A stretch of DNA of 49,265 nucleotides, taken from positions 3,668 to 52,932 of the forward strand of contig NZ_LMFB01000004.1 in the NCBI RefSeq assembly GCF_001426685.1, written 5' to 3'. A program made the position numbers and the translations under genes. Source of the DNA: Rhizobium sp. Root483D2. GTDB lineage: Bacteria; Pseudomonadota; Alphaproteobacteria; Rhizobiales; Rhizobiaceae. The notes below the pieces were generated by a model. That model did no database searches and was not told the origin of the DNA. It saw nothing but the letters and a program-made list of their open reading frames with translations. This document shows, piece after piece, positions 34,236 to 45,511 of this stretch (position 1 is its first letter; each line of letters begins with the position of its first letter).

Positions 34236-34376
34236 CTATTGAACCATGCCGTTGCTGAACTTGATCAGCGTTACGACATAGAAAATGGCAACGAGACCGA
34301 AGAGGACGGCACCCAGCGCGATATTGCGGCCGCGGCGCGACTTCTTCTGGGCGTCCGTGAGTGTCACGAGTTCCAT
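34236..34376 (-). CDS. CoxF-type small membrane protein
   Basis: A 46-residue protein, [18 protein letters not shown] followed by one membrane helix (IALGAVLFGLVAIFYVVTLIKF). This tiny gene between ctaB and ctaG occurs in alphaproteobacterial aa3 oxidase operons and is usually labelled CoxF or cytochrome oxidase small assembly protein. Its ATG overlaps the ctaB stop (TGATG), so translation is coupled. It is easily missed because a long open frame in the same reading frame runs upstream through ctaB. Confidence 0.88.
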   Translation of the reverse strand: MELVTLTDAQKKSRRGRNIALGAVLFGLVAIFYVVTLIKFSNGMVQ

Positions 34377-35332
34377 CAGGCAACCTTTCCGGCAGTAAGC
34401 CACAGCGTGGCAATCAGATGATCGACCATCAGCGCGGAGAAGATCGCGAAGAGATAGAGGATCGAAAATGCAAAGAGCTTCTTGGCCGGCACCATCTTCT
34501 CGTCCCCTTCCGGCATCCGGTGCACGCCGATGGAGTACCAGATGAAGCCGAGGCCAAGCGCTGCGGCAAAAGCGCCGTAATAGGTGCTCGAGAAACCGAG
34601 GATGGACGGCACGACGCCGATGATCGCGGTGAGCACGGCGTAGATGACGATCTGCGTCTTGGTGGTCGCCTCGCCCGAAACATTCGGCAGCATCGGCACG
34701 CCAACGGCGCCGTAATCGCGCATCTTGAACAGGGCGAGCGCCCAGAAATGGGCCGGCGTCCACAGGAAGGTGATGAGGAAGAGCACGATACTCTCGATGG
34801 CGATGCCATTGGTAACGCAGGCCCAGCCGATCATCGGCGGGAAAGCGCCGGCAGCACCGCCGATGACGATGTTCTGCGGCGTCGAGCGCTTCAGCCACAT
34901 CGTGTAGATCACCACATAGAAGAAGATCGTGAATGCGAGCAAGCCGGCCGACAGCCAGTTGACGACGATGCCGAGAATGCAGACGGAAAAGGCAGACAGC
35001 GTCATGCCGAACGACAGCGCTTCCTGCGCCGTGATCTTGCCAGACGGGATCGGCCGCTTTGCCGTGCGGGTCATGACGGCGTCGATATCCGCGTCGTACC
35101 ACATGTTGAGGGCGCCTGACGCTCCAGCACCCACGGCGATACAGAGGATCGCAATGAAACCGATGAACGGGTTGATGTGCCCGGGTGCCATCACCATGCC
35201 GGCGAGACCCGTGAACACCACCAGCGACATGACGCGCGGCTTCAGCAGCTCGAAATAATCGCGCGCAGAGGCCTCAGAGAGACGAACGCCGCCTTCCGTG
35301 CCGATTGCTTCGTGATTGTCGATAACCTGCAT
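34376..35332 (-). CDS. ctaB: Protoheme IX farnesyltransferase (heme O synthase)
   Basis: 318 residues with about nine membrane helices (UbiA superfamily). Attaches a farnesyl group to heme b to give heme O, the precursor of heme A. The prenyl-diphosphate motif [23 protein letters not shown] (N-x2-x-D-x3-D) is intact and a second acidic loop is near [22 protein letters not shown]. The N-terminus [24 protein letters not shown] is standard. The upstream gap of 303 bases to ctaD holds dispersed repeats. Confidence 0.97.
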   Translation of the reverse strand: MQVIDNHEAIGTEGGVRLSEASARDYFELLKPRVMSLVVFTGLAGMVMAPGHINPFIGFIAILCIAVGAGASGALNMWYDADIDAVMTRTAKRPIPSGKITAQEALSFGMTLSAFSVCILGIVVNWLSAGLLAFTIFFYVVIYTMWLKRSTPQNIVIGGAAGAFPPMIGWACVTNGIAIESIVLFLITFLWTPAHFWALALFKMRDYGAVGVPMLPNVSGEATTKTQIVIYAVLTAIIGVVPSILGFSSTYYGAFAAALGLGFIWYSIGVHRMPEGDEKMVPAKKLFAFSILYLFAIFSALMVDHLIATLWLTAGKVA

Positions 35333-35635
35333 GTCCGTTCCGTTTCTGTTGTCCGGTTTTGCTGTCCGGGAGAGCAGGCCTCATGGCCTCCCTCTCCTTC
35401 GTCACCGCCGGGCTACTCTACCCCATTGTCATCCTCAGGCCTGACCCGAGGATCCATTCCCAAGCATGCCAGCCCAGGCATACCGGAGGGAATGGTGTGG
35501 ATCCTCGGGTCTAGCCCGAGGATGACGGAGGGTGGTTTGCCGGGTTTGGCCTAACGAACCATCGCTCCCGGCCGGTATCAGCTTTCCCTCAAGTCGAGGA
35601 GCCGCCGTTGCCGGCGGCCCAGGTTTTGCAAGCGC
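35333..35635. other. Repeat-containing gap between ctaD and ctaB
   Basis: 303 bases without a gene. Two inverted copies of the dispersed palindromic unit lie at 35428-35455 (with two or three changes) and 35499-35526, about 44 bases apart, an arrangement parallel to the pair between ispH and thrB. Near the ctaD stop GCCGCCG (35601-35607) pairs with CGGCGGC (35612-35618) as a possible weak terminator or stability hairpin. Confidence 0.75.
35428..35526. repeat. Inverted pair of dispersed palindromic units
   Basis: Unit 35428-35455 and inverted unit 35499-35526 match the 30-base repeat between ispH and thrB apart from a few substitutions (AGGCCTGACCC in one, GGGTCTAGCCC in the other). Each folds on its own and the two can pair with each other. 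Confidence 0.8.
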
Positions 35636-38250
<2,615 letters not shown>

Positions 38251-38270
38251 TATAGTGTCTCCCTGGGCGC

Positions 38271-38284
38271 TTGATCAGGATCAA
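38271..38284 (-). promoter_or_regulatory. FNR/FixK-type box (anaerobox) before ctaC
   Basis: TTGATCAGGATCAA fits TTGAT-N4-ATCAA, the consensus for FNR/FixK/FnrN regulators, with no mismatch. It is centred about 27 bases before the ctaC start codon, so it is close to or over the expected promoter or transcript start. That position suggests repression of the aa3 oxidase at low oxygen. Confidence 0.65.
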
Positions 38285-38688
38285 ACCGTAACGCAGAATC
38301 CTTAGCCATACTGAAGCGCTTCAAACCACAGTTTGATGAACGCCGCAACATCTGTCCATTCAAGCCCATGCGGCATTTTGCGCAAACTGTGCTTTTCACA
38401 CAAACTGTTCAGCCATGCGGCGCCCACCGTTACCGGCAGCGGCTCCATACAGCACGCGCGCCATGCCAGTCTTTCACGCCAGTCTTATCGCCCCTATAGC
38501 ATATATAAGGAACGACCGGCACTCCATCCGCAGCCTAATAAAGCGGCGTTTCGCTAAAACCGGACCATTTAGACCGGTCCAGGAGCCCCATTTCCGCCAC
38601 ACCGGGCTGGAATGTACCGCGCGGGGCTTTTCATTTGCGGCTACGCGCTTCAAGAATAGCCAGACTGATTCTTAAGTTTGAGGTTTTC
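38285..38688. other. Gap between ctaC and the IalB-like gene
   Basis: About 400 bases holding the upstream region of the oxidase operon and of the IalB-like gene. Near the right end ACCGGACC (38569-38576 area) and AGACCGGTCC form a hairpin, and AGCCCC (38584-38589) can pair with GGGGCT (38623-38628), which is followed by TTTT. This looks like the end of a short transcript. No coding region is visible. Confidence 0.4.
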
Positions 38689-39228
38689 ATGGGCCTGTCC
38701 CTCCTTTCCCGGCTGCCGATCGCGGCGTTCGGACTTGCTGCCACACTCTTTTCCTATACGGCAGCGGCCCAACAGCCCGGAGCACAACAGCCAGGTACAC
38801 CCGGCACCGTGAAATCAAACCATGGTGCGTGGTCGATCGTCTGCGACCAGCCGGCCGGCGCAACCGCCGAACAATGCGCGCTGATGCAGAATGTCATTGC
38901 CGAGGACCGTCCCGAGGTGGGCCTTTCGGTCGTCGTCCTGAAGACGGCGGACCGCAAGGCGAAGATCCTGCGCGTGCTTGCTCCGCTCGGCGTTCTCTTG
39001 CCGAACGGGCTTGGCCTCAATGTCGATGGCAAGGATATCGGCCGCGCCTATTTCGTCCGCTGCTTCTCCGACGGCTGCTATGCCGAAGTGGTTCTGGAAG
39101 ACGAACTCCTGAAAACCTTCCGCTCCGGCGCCCAGGCAACCTTCATCGTCTTCCAGTCTCCGGAAGAAGGCATCGGTATTCCGGTTGACCTGAAGGGGTT
39201 CGGCGAAGGCTACGACGCACTGCCGTAA
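38689..39228 (+). CDS. Invasion-associated locus B (IalB) family protein
   Basis: 179 residues with a signal peptide (LPIAAFGLAATLFSYTAAA). The mature part is the IalB fold: NHGAWSIVCDQPAGATAEQCALMQNVIAEDR, then LGVLLPNGLGLNVDGKDIGRAYFVRCFSDGCYAEVVLEDELL. Four cysteines are present (IVC, EQC, RC, GC), probably two disulfides. Named after a Bartonella factor, but found widely in non-pathogenic Rhizobiales, so virulence cannot be inferred. GAGG lies eight bases before the ATG at 38689; the frame extends upstream without a signal peptide. Confidence 0.92.
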   Translation: MGLSLLSRLPIAAFGLAATLFSYTAAAQQPGAQQPGTPGTVKSNHGAWSIVCDQPAGATAEQCALMQNVIAEDRPEVGLSVVVLKTADRKAKILRVLAPLGVLLPNGLGLNVDGKDIGRAYFVRCFSDGCYAEVVLEDELLKTFRSGAQATFIVFQSPEEGIGIPVDLKGFGEGYDALP

Positions 39229-39242
39229 GCAGTTTCTTTTTC

Positions 39243-39367
39243 TCTTCTCCCCAGCGGGGAGAAGTGCCGAACGCAGTGAGGCGATGAGGGGGCCAAGGGC
39301 ACGGACTGTCTGTGAGGCTCCCCCTCATCCGGCGCGACGCGCCACCTTCTCCCCGCTGGGGAGAAGA
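39243..39367. repeat. RIME-type rhizobial intergenic mosaic element
   Basis: About 125 bases. The ends are perfect 22-base inverted repeats (39243-39264 and 39346-39367), each itself palindromic (CTTCTCCCC/GGGGAGAAG). Inside, GATGAGGGGG (39283-39292) pairs with CCCCCTCATC (39320-39329). Sequence and architecture fit the RIME elements known from Rhizobium. It lies between the IalB-like gene and tldD. Confidence 0.8.
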
Positions 39368-39501
39368 GGAGCCGCCCGCTTTTTTGCAAAAATGGCAAAC
39401 CAATGCATCACGGCGGTAGCGTCTCCACATCTGTGCTTGCCCCTTCTCTTACGGGTCCCTAGATAAGCAGGGTCCCCCTCTGCATATGGAGCCCCTCGCC
39501 C

Positions 39502-40917
39502 ATGAACACCGATCTCATCAAACTGTTCGACAGCGACGAGGCTGCCATTCGCGACGTGCTGGCGCAGACCTTGGCGGGCGCCGATGATGGCGAGCTGTTC
39601 ATCGAGCATAGCCAGTCGGAATCGCTATCCTTCGACAATGGCCGTCTGAAAGGTGGCAGCTTCAACACCGATCAGGGATTTGGCCTGCGGGCGGTTGCCG
39701 GCGAAGCTGTTGGCTATGCGCATGCGGGCGATCTTTCGCTGTCGGCTTTGAAACGGGCTGCCGATGCGGTCGGCGCCGTGACGCGGGGTTATTCCGGCAC
39801 TTATGCGGCAGCACCCCAGCGCACCAACAAGAAACTCTATGGCGACGAGAACCCGATCGGCGAGCCGAGCTTCGAGGCCAAGGTTAGGCTGCTGCAGGAG
39901 ATCGATGCCTATCTGCGTGCCAAAGACCCGAAGGTCCGCCAGGTGACGGCCTCGATCGCTGCCAGCTGGCAGGTGGTCGATATCCTGCGCGCCGATGGCG
40001 AGCGCATGCATGATATCCGGCCGATGACGCGCCTCAACATCTCCGTCGTGGTGGGCGACGGTGACCGGCAGGAAGCCGGCTCCTACGGCGTCGGCGGCCG
40101 TCGCGGCTTTGGCGATTTCATTGCTGCCGGCAATTGGCAGAGTGGCGCCGACGAAGCGCTGCGCCAGGCGCTGGTCAATCTGGACGCCATCGACGCACCG
40201 GCCGGAACCATGGATGTGGTTTTGTCCTCCGGCTGGCCGGGCGTCATGCTGCATGAAGCGGTCGGCCATGGCCTGGAGGGCGATTTCAACCGCAAGAAGA
40301 CATCGGCTTTTGCCGGGCTGCTCGGTCAACAGGTGGCGGCCAAGGGCGTTACCGTGGTCGATGACGGCACGATCGAAAGCCGCCGCGGCTCGCTCACCAT
40401 CGATGACGAGGGCACACCATCCGCCTATAACGTGCTGATCGACGACGGCAAGCTGGTTGGCTATATGCAGGACCGCCAGAACGCCCGGCTGATGGGCATG
40501 AAGGCGACCGGCAACGGGCGGCGCGAATCCTACGCGCATGTGCCGATGCCGCGCATGACCAACACCTATATGCTTGGCGGCGACAAGAGCCCGGACGAGA
40601 TCATCGCCTCCGTCAAGAAGGGTATCTATGCGGTTTCCTTCGGCGGCGGCCAGGTGGATATCACCTCGGGCAAGTTCGTCTTCGGCTGCACCGAGGCCTA
40701 TCTGATCGACAACGGCAAGATCGGCGCGCCCGTCAAGGGCGCGATGCTGATCGGCAATGGCCCGGACGCCATGCAGCGGATCACCATGATCGGAAACGAT
40801 ATGAAGCTCGATACCGGCATGGGCAATTGCGGCAAGGGCGGCCAATGGGTCCCCGTCGGCGTCGGCCAGCCGCATCTGCGCATGAACGAAATGACCGTTG
40901 GCGGCACGCAGGCCTGA
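39502..40917 (+). CDS. tldD: TldD metalloprotease subunit
   Basis: 471 residues. TldD with its partner TldE (PmbA) forms a zinc-dependent peptidase that degrades unfolded peptides and matures some modified peptides. The metal motif HExxxH is HEAVGH (251-256) in WPGVMLHEAVGHGLEGDFNRK. Also diagnostic are LRAVAGEAVGYAHAGDLS, GTPSAYNVLIDDGKLVGYMQDR and ITMIGNDMKLDTGMGNCGKGGQWVPVGVGQP. No tldE is in the window, as expected because it is usually unlinked. The ATG has only a weak ribosome site. Confidence 0.96.
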   Translation: MNTDLIKLFDSDEAAIRDVLAQTLAGADDGELFIEHSQSESLSFDNGRLKGGSFNTDQGFGLRAVAGEAVGYAHAGDLSLSALKRAADAVGAVTRGYSGTYAAAPQRTNKKLYGDENPIGEPSFEAKVRLLQEIDAYLRAKDPKVRQVTASIAASWQVVDILRADGERMHDIRPMTRLNISVVVGDGDRQEAGSYGVGGRRGFGDFIAAGNWQSGADEALRQALVNLDAIDAPAGTMDVVLSSGWPGVMLHEAVGHGLEGDFNRKKTSAFAGLLGQQVAAKGVTVVDDGTIESRRGSLTIDDEGTPSAYNVLIDDGKLVGYMQDRQNARLMGMKATGNGRRESYAHVPMPRMTNTYMLGGDKSPDEIIASVKKGIYAVSFGGGQVDITSGKFVFGCTEAYLIDNGKIGAPVKGAMLIGNGPDAMQRITMIGNDMKLDTGMGNCGKGGQWVPVGVGQPHLRMNEMTVGGTQA

Positions 40918-40991
40918 TTGAAGAAAGGCCGCATTTTGGAGAGACCGGCAGCAACGACGGCCGGGCTCACCAGTTGCCAAGCCCCTCCCCG

Positions 40992-42254
40992 TCAGCCGCG
41001 TGACGGCAGCAGCATGCAGTCGTAGGAGTGCTGCTTCAGCCAGTTGCAGGCGGCATCCGCCTCGTCGCGGCTGTCGAACCCGACGAACCGGGCGCGGTAG
41101 ATGGTGCCGGCCCCTTGGCCGACGGCTTCCGTATAGGGTGAGGCTGATTTCAGCGTATGGCCGGCAACGGAGCGTGCCTGCGCCAAAAGTGCCCGCGCGG
41201 CTTCCTGCGTCGGTGCCGCTGAAATCTGGATCTGCCAGGCACCGGCGGGCAAGATATCCGCCGTCTTTTCCAACTCGTCCATGACGGCCGGGCGCTCGGC
41301 CGGGATTGTCGCGTGCGACGAGGCGATCAGTGCGGCAACGGCGTCGCCGCCCCGGCGCTTGGGGGCGGCAAAGGGCAATGGGACATCGGACGCACCGAGC
41401 GCTGCCACCTCGACCGCGCCACCGGTCTTGGCCGCAGCGAGCAGCGCGCGGCTGCCTGCGTTCGACGCCTTGCCCAGATGACGGTCGAGAAGGGCTGCCA
41501 TCTTGTTGTCGCGGCTTTTTGCCGTGCGGCCGCCGAGCACCACGCCGACCACACGCCGGTTGCCATGGCGCACGGCGCTGACCAGGTTGAAGCCGGAGGC
41601 ATTGGTATAGCCGGTCTTGATCCCGTCCATGCCGTCATAGCGATACATCAGATTGTTATGGCCACGCACCTTGCGGCCGCGAAACATGAAGCTCTGCGTC
41701 GCAAACAGCCTGTATTCCCTTGGGAAATCCCGCATCAGCGCGATGGCAAGCGTGGACATGTCGCGCGCCGTGGTCACCTGGGCCGAGGCCGGCAAGCCGG
41801 AGGCATTGATGAAGACGGTGCGGCTCATGCCGAGCTGGCGCGCCTTTTTCGTCATCATCTGGGCAAATCTCGCTTCCGTGCCGCCGAGCTTTTCCGCCAT
41901 GGCGGCCGCAGCATCGTTGCCCGAGCGCACGATCATGCCCAGCACTGCCTCGCGCACCGTCAGTTTCATCCCGGCCTTCAGCCCCAGCCGCATCGGCGGC
42001 TTGGCCGCCGCCGTCTTCGACACCTTGATCGTGCTATCCCAATCGATCGTGCCGCGATGAAGCGCCTCGAAAGCAAGATAGAGCGACATCATCTTGGTGA
42101 GCGAGGCCGGATGATTGAGCGTGTCTGGATTTTCCGAGGACAGCACCTTGCCGGTGCGGGCATCGATGATGATTGCGGCACTGCCGGCCAAGGCCACGGA
42201 CGGCGCAAGCGCGAATGTCAATATTGCCAAAAGCAGGCAGCGGAAGGTCATCAT
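40992..42254 (-). CDS. D-alanyl-D-alanine carboxypeptidase with SPOR domain
   Basis: 420 residues. A serine peptidase of the DacF/PBP5 type that trims peptidoglycan stem peptides. It has a signal peptide (LLLAILTFALAPSVALA), then SxxK in ASLTKMM (Ser51, Lys54), SGN (111-113) in VRSGNDAAAAMAEKLGG and KTG (213-215) in GIKTGYTNASG. After a variable linker the C-terminal 80 residues (WQIQISAAPTQEAARALLAQA ... YRARFVGFDSRDEADAACNWLKQ) form a SPOR domain, which targets denuded glycan at the division site. GAGGGGG lies before the ATG at 42254; longer frames upstream lack a signal peptide. Confidence 0.95.
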   Translation of the reverse strand: MMTFRCLLLAILTFALAPSVALAGSAAIIIDARTGKVLSSENPDTLNHPASLTKMMSLYLAFEALHRGTIDWDSTIKVSKTAAAKPPMRLGLKAGMKLTVREAVLGMIVRSGNDAAAAMAEKLGGTEARFAQMMTKKARQLGMSRTVFINASGLPASAQVTTARDMSTLAIALMRDFPREYRLFATQSFMFRGRKVRGHNNLMYRYDGMDGIKTGYTNASGFNLVSAVRHGNRRVVGVVLGGRTAKSRDNKMAALLDRHLGKASNAGSRALLAAAKTGGAVEVAALGASDVPLPFAAPKRRGGDAVAALIASSHATIPAERPAVMDELEKTADILPAGAWQIQISAAPTQEAARALLAQARSVAGHTLKSASPYTEAVGQGAGTIYRARFVGFDSRDEADAACNWLKQHSYDCMLLPSRG

Positions 42255-42576
42255 GCCGGTCCCCCTCAATCGCACCGGCAAGCAGGCGCCGTGCGTCATA
42301 GGGAGACAGAGCCGTGTCTTTGCTGCAACTTTGCGGCCGATTGCGTTTATACGGCACAACTTTTGTCCGGCTGGTAAACGAAGATTTAACACGGACACCG
42401 TCCGGGCGGGACCAAAGCCGCCAGCCAACAGGCTTCCACCAAGGCTCCGGGCGGCAATCCTGTTCATTTGCTGCAAGGTTCAGTTGTCGCGGGAACCAAA
42501 CGCCCCTCGCCGCGTTATTCGGGCACGCCGCATAACCGTTTGAAAAAGCGGCCGGTTCATTGCAAGGAGAGACATC
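42255..42576. other. Divergent intergenic region before the small peptide gene
   Basis: 322 bases between the carboxypeptidase and the 25-residue peptide gene; both promoters should be here. I see no gene and no clear operator. An AAGGAGAG ribosome site at 42564-42571 belongs to the small peptide gene. Confidence 0.5.
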
Positions 42577-42654
42577 ATGGGACGCGGAATTCTACTTTGG
42601 CTGCTGGGGGTTCCGATCCCCATTATTATCCTTCTCGCCCTCTTCTTCCGATAG
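42577..42654 (+). CDS. 25-residue hydrophobic membrane peptide
   Basis: Reads MGRGILLWLLGVPIPIIILL followed by ALFFR and a stop. It is a single membrane helix with a short positive N-terminus and a Pro-x-Pro kink in the middle. AAGGAGAG sits five bases before the ATG, an unusually good ribosome site, which is the main reason to believe in it. From memory, near-identical peptides occur across proteobacteria as unnamed small proteins. It lies eight bases before the next start, so it is probably co-translated with the membrane protein behind it. Confidence 0.75.
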   Translation: MGRGILLWLLGVPIPIIILLALFFR

Positions 42655-42662
42655 GTGGCGCG

Positions 42663-43553
42663 ATGACAATCCCGGTCTCAACGGTGCCAGCCGGCACCAC
42701 CATCGAATCATCGGATTCCGCTGTCAGCTGGGGTGCAATTATCGCAGGCGCCGTGGCGGCTTCTGCAATCACGGTCGTTCTGTCGCTGCTCGGATCCGGC
42801 ATCGGACTGAGCATGGCGTCACCCTTTTCATCCGAAGGCGCATCCCTGACCACCTTCGCCATCACCACGGCGATCTGGCTGATCATCGTGCAATGGGCGT
42901 CTGCCGGTTTCGGCGGCTATATTGCCGGACGTCTGCGGACGAGATGGACAGGCGTCAACCGTGACGAAGTGTTCTTTCGCGATACGGCGCATGGCGTGCT
43001 CGCCTGGGCACTGGCCACATTGATCGTTGCTGGTGCTCTGGGTTCGGCCATTTCTGCCACGGTCGGCGCTGGTGTGCAGGCGACTGCAACGGTGACCGCC
43101 GGTGCAACGGCAGCGGGTGCAGCGGCCGCGTCTTCGGATGCGGGCAGCAATGCGACATCTTACTTTGTCGATAACCTGCTGCGTCCGACAGCCCCGTCGC
43201 CTGCAGCTGCAGGCTCTGCCGACGATACGGCAGGACAGGTGTCGCGCATCCTCATCAACAGCGCTGCGAATGGCGAAATGTCTGCGGGCGACCGCACCTA
43301 TCTCGACCAGCTCGTGGCCTCGCGCACCGGTCTTTCCGAAGCCGATGCCAAGGCCCGCGTTGATGGCGTCCTGAAAAGCATCGACGATGCAAAGGTTGCC
43401 GCGACCGAAGCAGCCGAAACGGCACGCAAGACCAGTGCATCGGTTGCCCTGTTCGGTGCCTTGTCCCTGCTGATCGGCGGCTTTGTCGCTGCGGTCGGTG
43501 CGGCACTGGGTGGCCGCCAACGCGACGAAGTTGATGGCGTGCTTGCCCGTTAA
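42663..43553 (+). CDS. Membrane protein of unknown function, rhizobial PhnA-like/YrzE type
   Basis: 296 residues. Membrane helices at about 22-48 (VSWGAIIAGAVAASAITVVLSLLG), 64-88 (FAITTAIWLIIVQWASAGFGGYIAGRLRT), 110-135 (VLAWALATLIVAGALGSAISAT) and 265-290 (SVALFGALSLLIGGFVAAVGAALGG). A long Ala/Thr/Ser-rich soluble stretch lies between helices 3 and 4, with EADAKARVDGVLKSIDDAKVAATEAAETARK likely a coiled coil. GYIAGRLRTRW and the terminal GGRQRDEV recur in a family of alphaproteobacterial membrane proteins without known function. AGGTGG precedes the ATG. A strong terminator follows. Confidence 0.8.
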   Translation: MTIPVSTVPAGTTIESSDSAVSWGAIIAGAVAASAITVVLSLLGSGIGLSMASPFSSEGASLTTFAITTAIWLIIVQWASAGFGGYIAGRLRTRWTGVNRDEVFFRDTAHGVLAWALATLIVAGALGSAISATVGAGVQATATVTAGATAAGAAAASSDAGSNATSYFVDNLLRPTAPSPAAAGSADDTAGQVSRILINSAANGEMSAGDRTYLDQLVASRTGLSEADAKARVDGVLKSIDDAKVAATEAAETARKTSASVALFGALSLLIGGFVAAVGAALGGRQRDEVDGVLAR

Positions 43554-43576
43554 CAGTCTGGCCCGTTAACAGTCTG
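43545..43576. repeat. 16-base perfect tandem duplication across a stop codon
   Basis: GCCCGTTAACAGTCTG occurs twice head to tail (43545-43560, 43561-43576). The first copy contains the last codons and the TAA stop of the membrane protein gene; the second is just beyond it and holds a second TAA. Confidence 0.9.
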
Positions 43577-43592
43577 GACTGAAACAGTATCG

Positions 43593-43624
43593 AAGGCGGA
43601 CTGCGAAAGCGGTCCGCCTTTTTT
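43593..43624 (+). terminator. Strong rho-independent terminator
   Basis: AAGGCGGAC (43593-43601) pairs with GTCCGCCTT (43612-43620). The stem can extend with a T-G pair and GC around a GAAA tetraloop, and the T run reaches 43624. It closes the transcript of the small peptide and membrane protein genes. Confidence 0.9.
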
Positions 43625-43715
43625 ATTTGTGCGAAAACCACATGTGGCAGCGTTCAGGCGGTGTTAACGCCGCCGCCGTTAATGTTGCGCTGTTCATTTC
43701 GACTGGGGACCACGC

Positions 43716-44756
43716 TTGAAATCCATGCTGCGACAGGCTGTCAAACGCTCGGCCATTACCGTTGGCCTGAACGCTGCATTCGTGTTGCAAGCCTGTGGTG
43801 CCATGCGGCAGGCGCGCGGGCGCGGCGCGATCTTCACACTGCATCATGTGCGCCCGAAACAGCCGCGCGCCTTCGATCCCAACGCCCATCTGGAGATCAC
43901 GCCGGAATTTCTGGAAACGGCATTCGTGACGTTGAAGCGCGATGGCTACCGGTTCATCGCGCTTGATGCCCTGCCCGCCCATCTTGCGTCCGGTGATCCC
44001 CAGCCCGTTGCGGTCTTCACGCTGGATGATGGCTACCGCAACAATCTAGACTATGCCGCGCCGGTATTCTCCCGGCACGGCGTGCCCTTCACCGTATTTG
44101 TTGCAGGCGGGTTTATCGATCGCACGCACACGCTCTGGTGGGAAACGCTTGCCGATCTGCTGGAGGGGCAATCCAGCCTGACGTTCGATTTTGGCGCAGG
44201 CGAGGAGACTGTCACGCTTGGCACGCTGCGTGAGAAACAGGCCGTATTCGACCGGTTTGCGGCCTTTCTTCACGCCATCGATGAGGCCACGGCGATCACC
44301 CGTCTCAACCAGACAGCGCAGGCGTTTGGCATCGATCCCATGGGAATAACCGCTGCCCTGACGCTGGACGAAACAGGGCTCAAACGTCTCACTGACAATC
44401 CGCTCGCCAGCCTTGGGGCGCATACGATCAGCCATCGCTCGGTGACGCGCCTGAGCGAAGAGACGGCCGGCATGGAAATGGAGCATTCAGCCCGCAGGGT
44501 GGAAATGATCACCGGAAACCGGCCGGCATCGCTTGCCTATCCCTATGGCTTTGCCAGCGCCGTTTCTGCGCGCGACCACAAGCTGGCGGCGTCGCTGGGA
44601 TTTACGACCGCAGTGACCACGCAGCCGGGAACCCTGCCGGGGACCGCCGGCATGACGGCCCTGCCGCGCATATCGCTGAACGGCCATTTCCAGAAGGCGC
44701 GTTATGTCAGCGCGCTTGCTTCCGGCATTGCCTTCAAACTGATGGGCGCGCGCTGA
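43716..44756 (+). CDS. Polysaccharide deacetylase family protein (NodB/CE4 fold)
   Basis: 346 residues from a TTG at 43716 with GGGGA eight bases before it; the ATG at 43725 lacks a ribosome site and is the alternative. The CE4 fold is seen in AIFTLHHVRP, the motif-1 acids in VFTLDDGYRNN (usually TFDDG), and the zinc histidines in LGAHTISHRSVT. Later motifs are RPASLAYPYGFASA and a final Leu/His region. Such enzymes remove acetyl or other N-groups from sugars of exopolysaccharide or peptidoglycan. The N-terminus is mildly hydrophobic but not a clear signal. Target unknown. Confidence 0.9.
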   Translation: MKSMLRQAVKRSAITVGLNAAFVLQACGAMRQARGRGAIFTLHHVRPKQPRAFDPNAHLEITPEFLETAFVTLKRDGYRFIALDALPAHLASGDPQPVAVFTLDDGYRNNLDYAAPVFSRHGVPFTVFVAGGFIDRTHTLWWETLADLLEGQSSLTFDFGAGEETVTLGTLREKQAVFDRFAAFLHAIDEATAITRLNQTAQAFGIDPMGITAALTLDETGLKRLTDNPLASLGAHTISHRSVTRLSEETAGMEMEHSARRVEMITGNRPASLAYPYGFASAVSARDHKLAASLGFTTAVTTQPGTLPGTAGMTALPRISLNGHFQKARYVSALASGIAFKLMGAR

Positions 44757-44772
44757 GACCCTTCCTATTTCG

Positions 44773-45393
44773 TCAGGGATACATCCGCACCTTGTTCCAG
44801 TCGCCTTCCGCCTCGTCGCGGCGGAATTCGATGCGGTCGTGCAGGCGGAAAGCGCCGTCCTTCCAGAACTCGATCGAGGTCGGCTTGATGCGGAAACCCG
44901 ACCAGTGGTCGGGGCGCGGAATATCGCCGATGGCGTATTTCAGCGTATATTCGGCAACCGCCTTTTCCAGCGCGAACCGGCTTTCGAGCGGCCGCGATTG
45001 CTTGGAAGCCCAGGCACCGATGCGGCTGCCGCGCGCCCGCGTCTTGTAATATTCGTCGGCCTCCTGGGAGCTGACGATCTCGACAGGGCCGCGCACCCGG
45101 ACCTGGCGGCGCAAAGTTTTCCAATGAAAACACATTGCCGCCTTCATATTGCCGAGGATTTCCTGCCCTTTCTGGCTTTCGAAATTGGTGTAGAACACGA
45201 AGCCGCGCTCGTCGAAATCCTTCAACAGCACCATGCGCACATCCGGCAGGCCATCGCCGTCCACCGTCGCCAGCGCCAAGGCATTGGGATCGTTGATTTC
45301 TGCGGCCTGCGCCTCTTTCAGCCATGTGCCAAAAAGGGAAAAGGGCTCATTCTCTTGCGTGAAGTCACCAGTTGTTAACCCAGTCTCACTCAT
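44773..45393 (-). CDS. pdxH: Pyridoxamine 5'-phosphate oxidase
   Basis: 206 residues. FMN-dependent oxidation of pyridoxine or pyridoxamine phosphate to PLP. Conserved parts: [90 protein letters not shown] and the C-terminal [14 protein letters not shown] ... [12 protein letters not shown]. The ATG at 45393 is the family-typical start; the frame extends to 45447. It converges with the deacetylase gene, 16 bases away. Confidence 0.96.
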   Translation of the reverse strand: MSETGLTTGDFTQENEPFSLFGTWLKEAQAAEINDPNALALATVDGDGLPDVRMVLLKDFDERGFVFYTNFESQKGQEILGNMKAAMCFHWKTLRRQVRVRGPVEIVSSQEADEYYKTRARGSRIGAWASKQSRPLESRFALEKAVAEYTLKYAIGDIPRPDHWSGFRIKPTSIEFWKDGAFRLHDRIEFRRDEAEGDWNKVRMYP

Positions 45394-45511
45394 ATTGCCA
45401 TCCAATGCCGTAATGTGTGGCGCGACACCGTTTCGCCCGCCGAACAAAAAATGTCAGAGCTCGCACGTTGCGTCTCCGGACCTTGAAGCCGCTCTTTCCA
45501 GTCTGACAGGT

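Noticed and set aside
39243..39367. An insertion sequence or MITE from its perfect terminal inverted repeats
   Set aside because: No transposase and no evident target-site duplication; the sequence fits the known RIME type.
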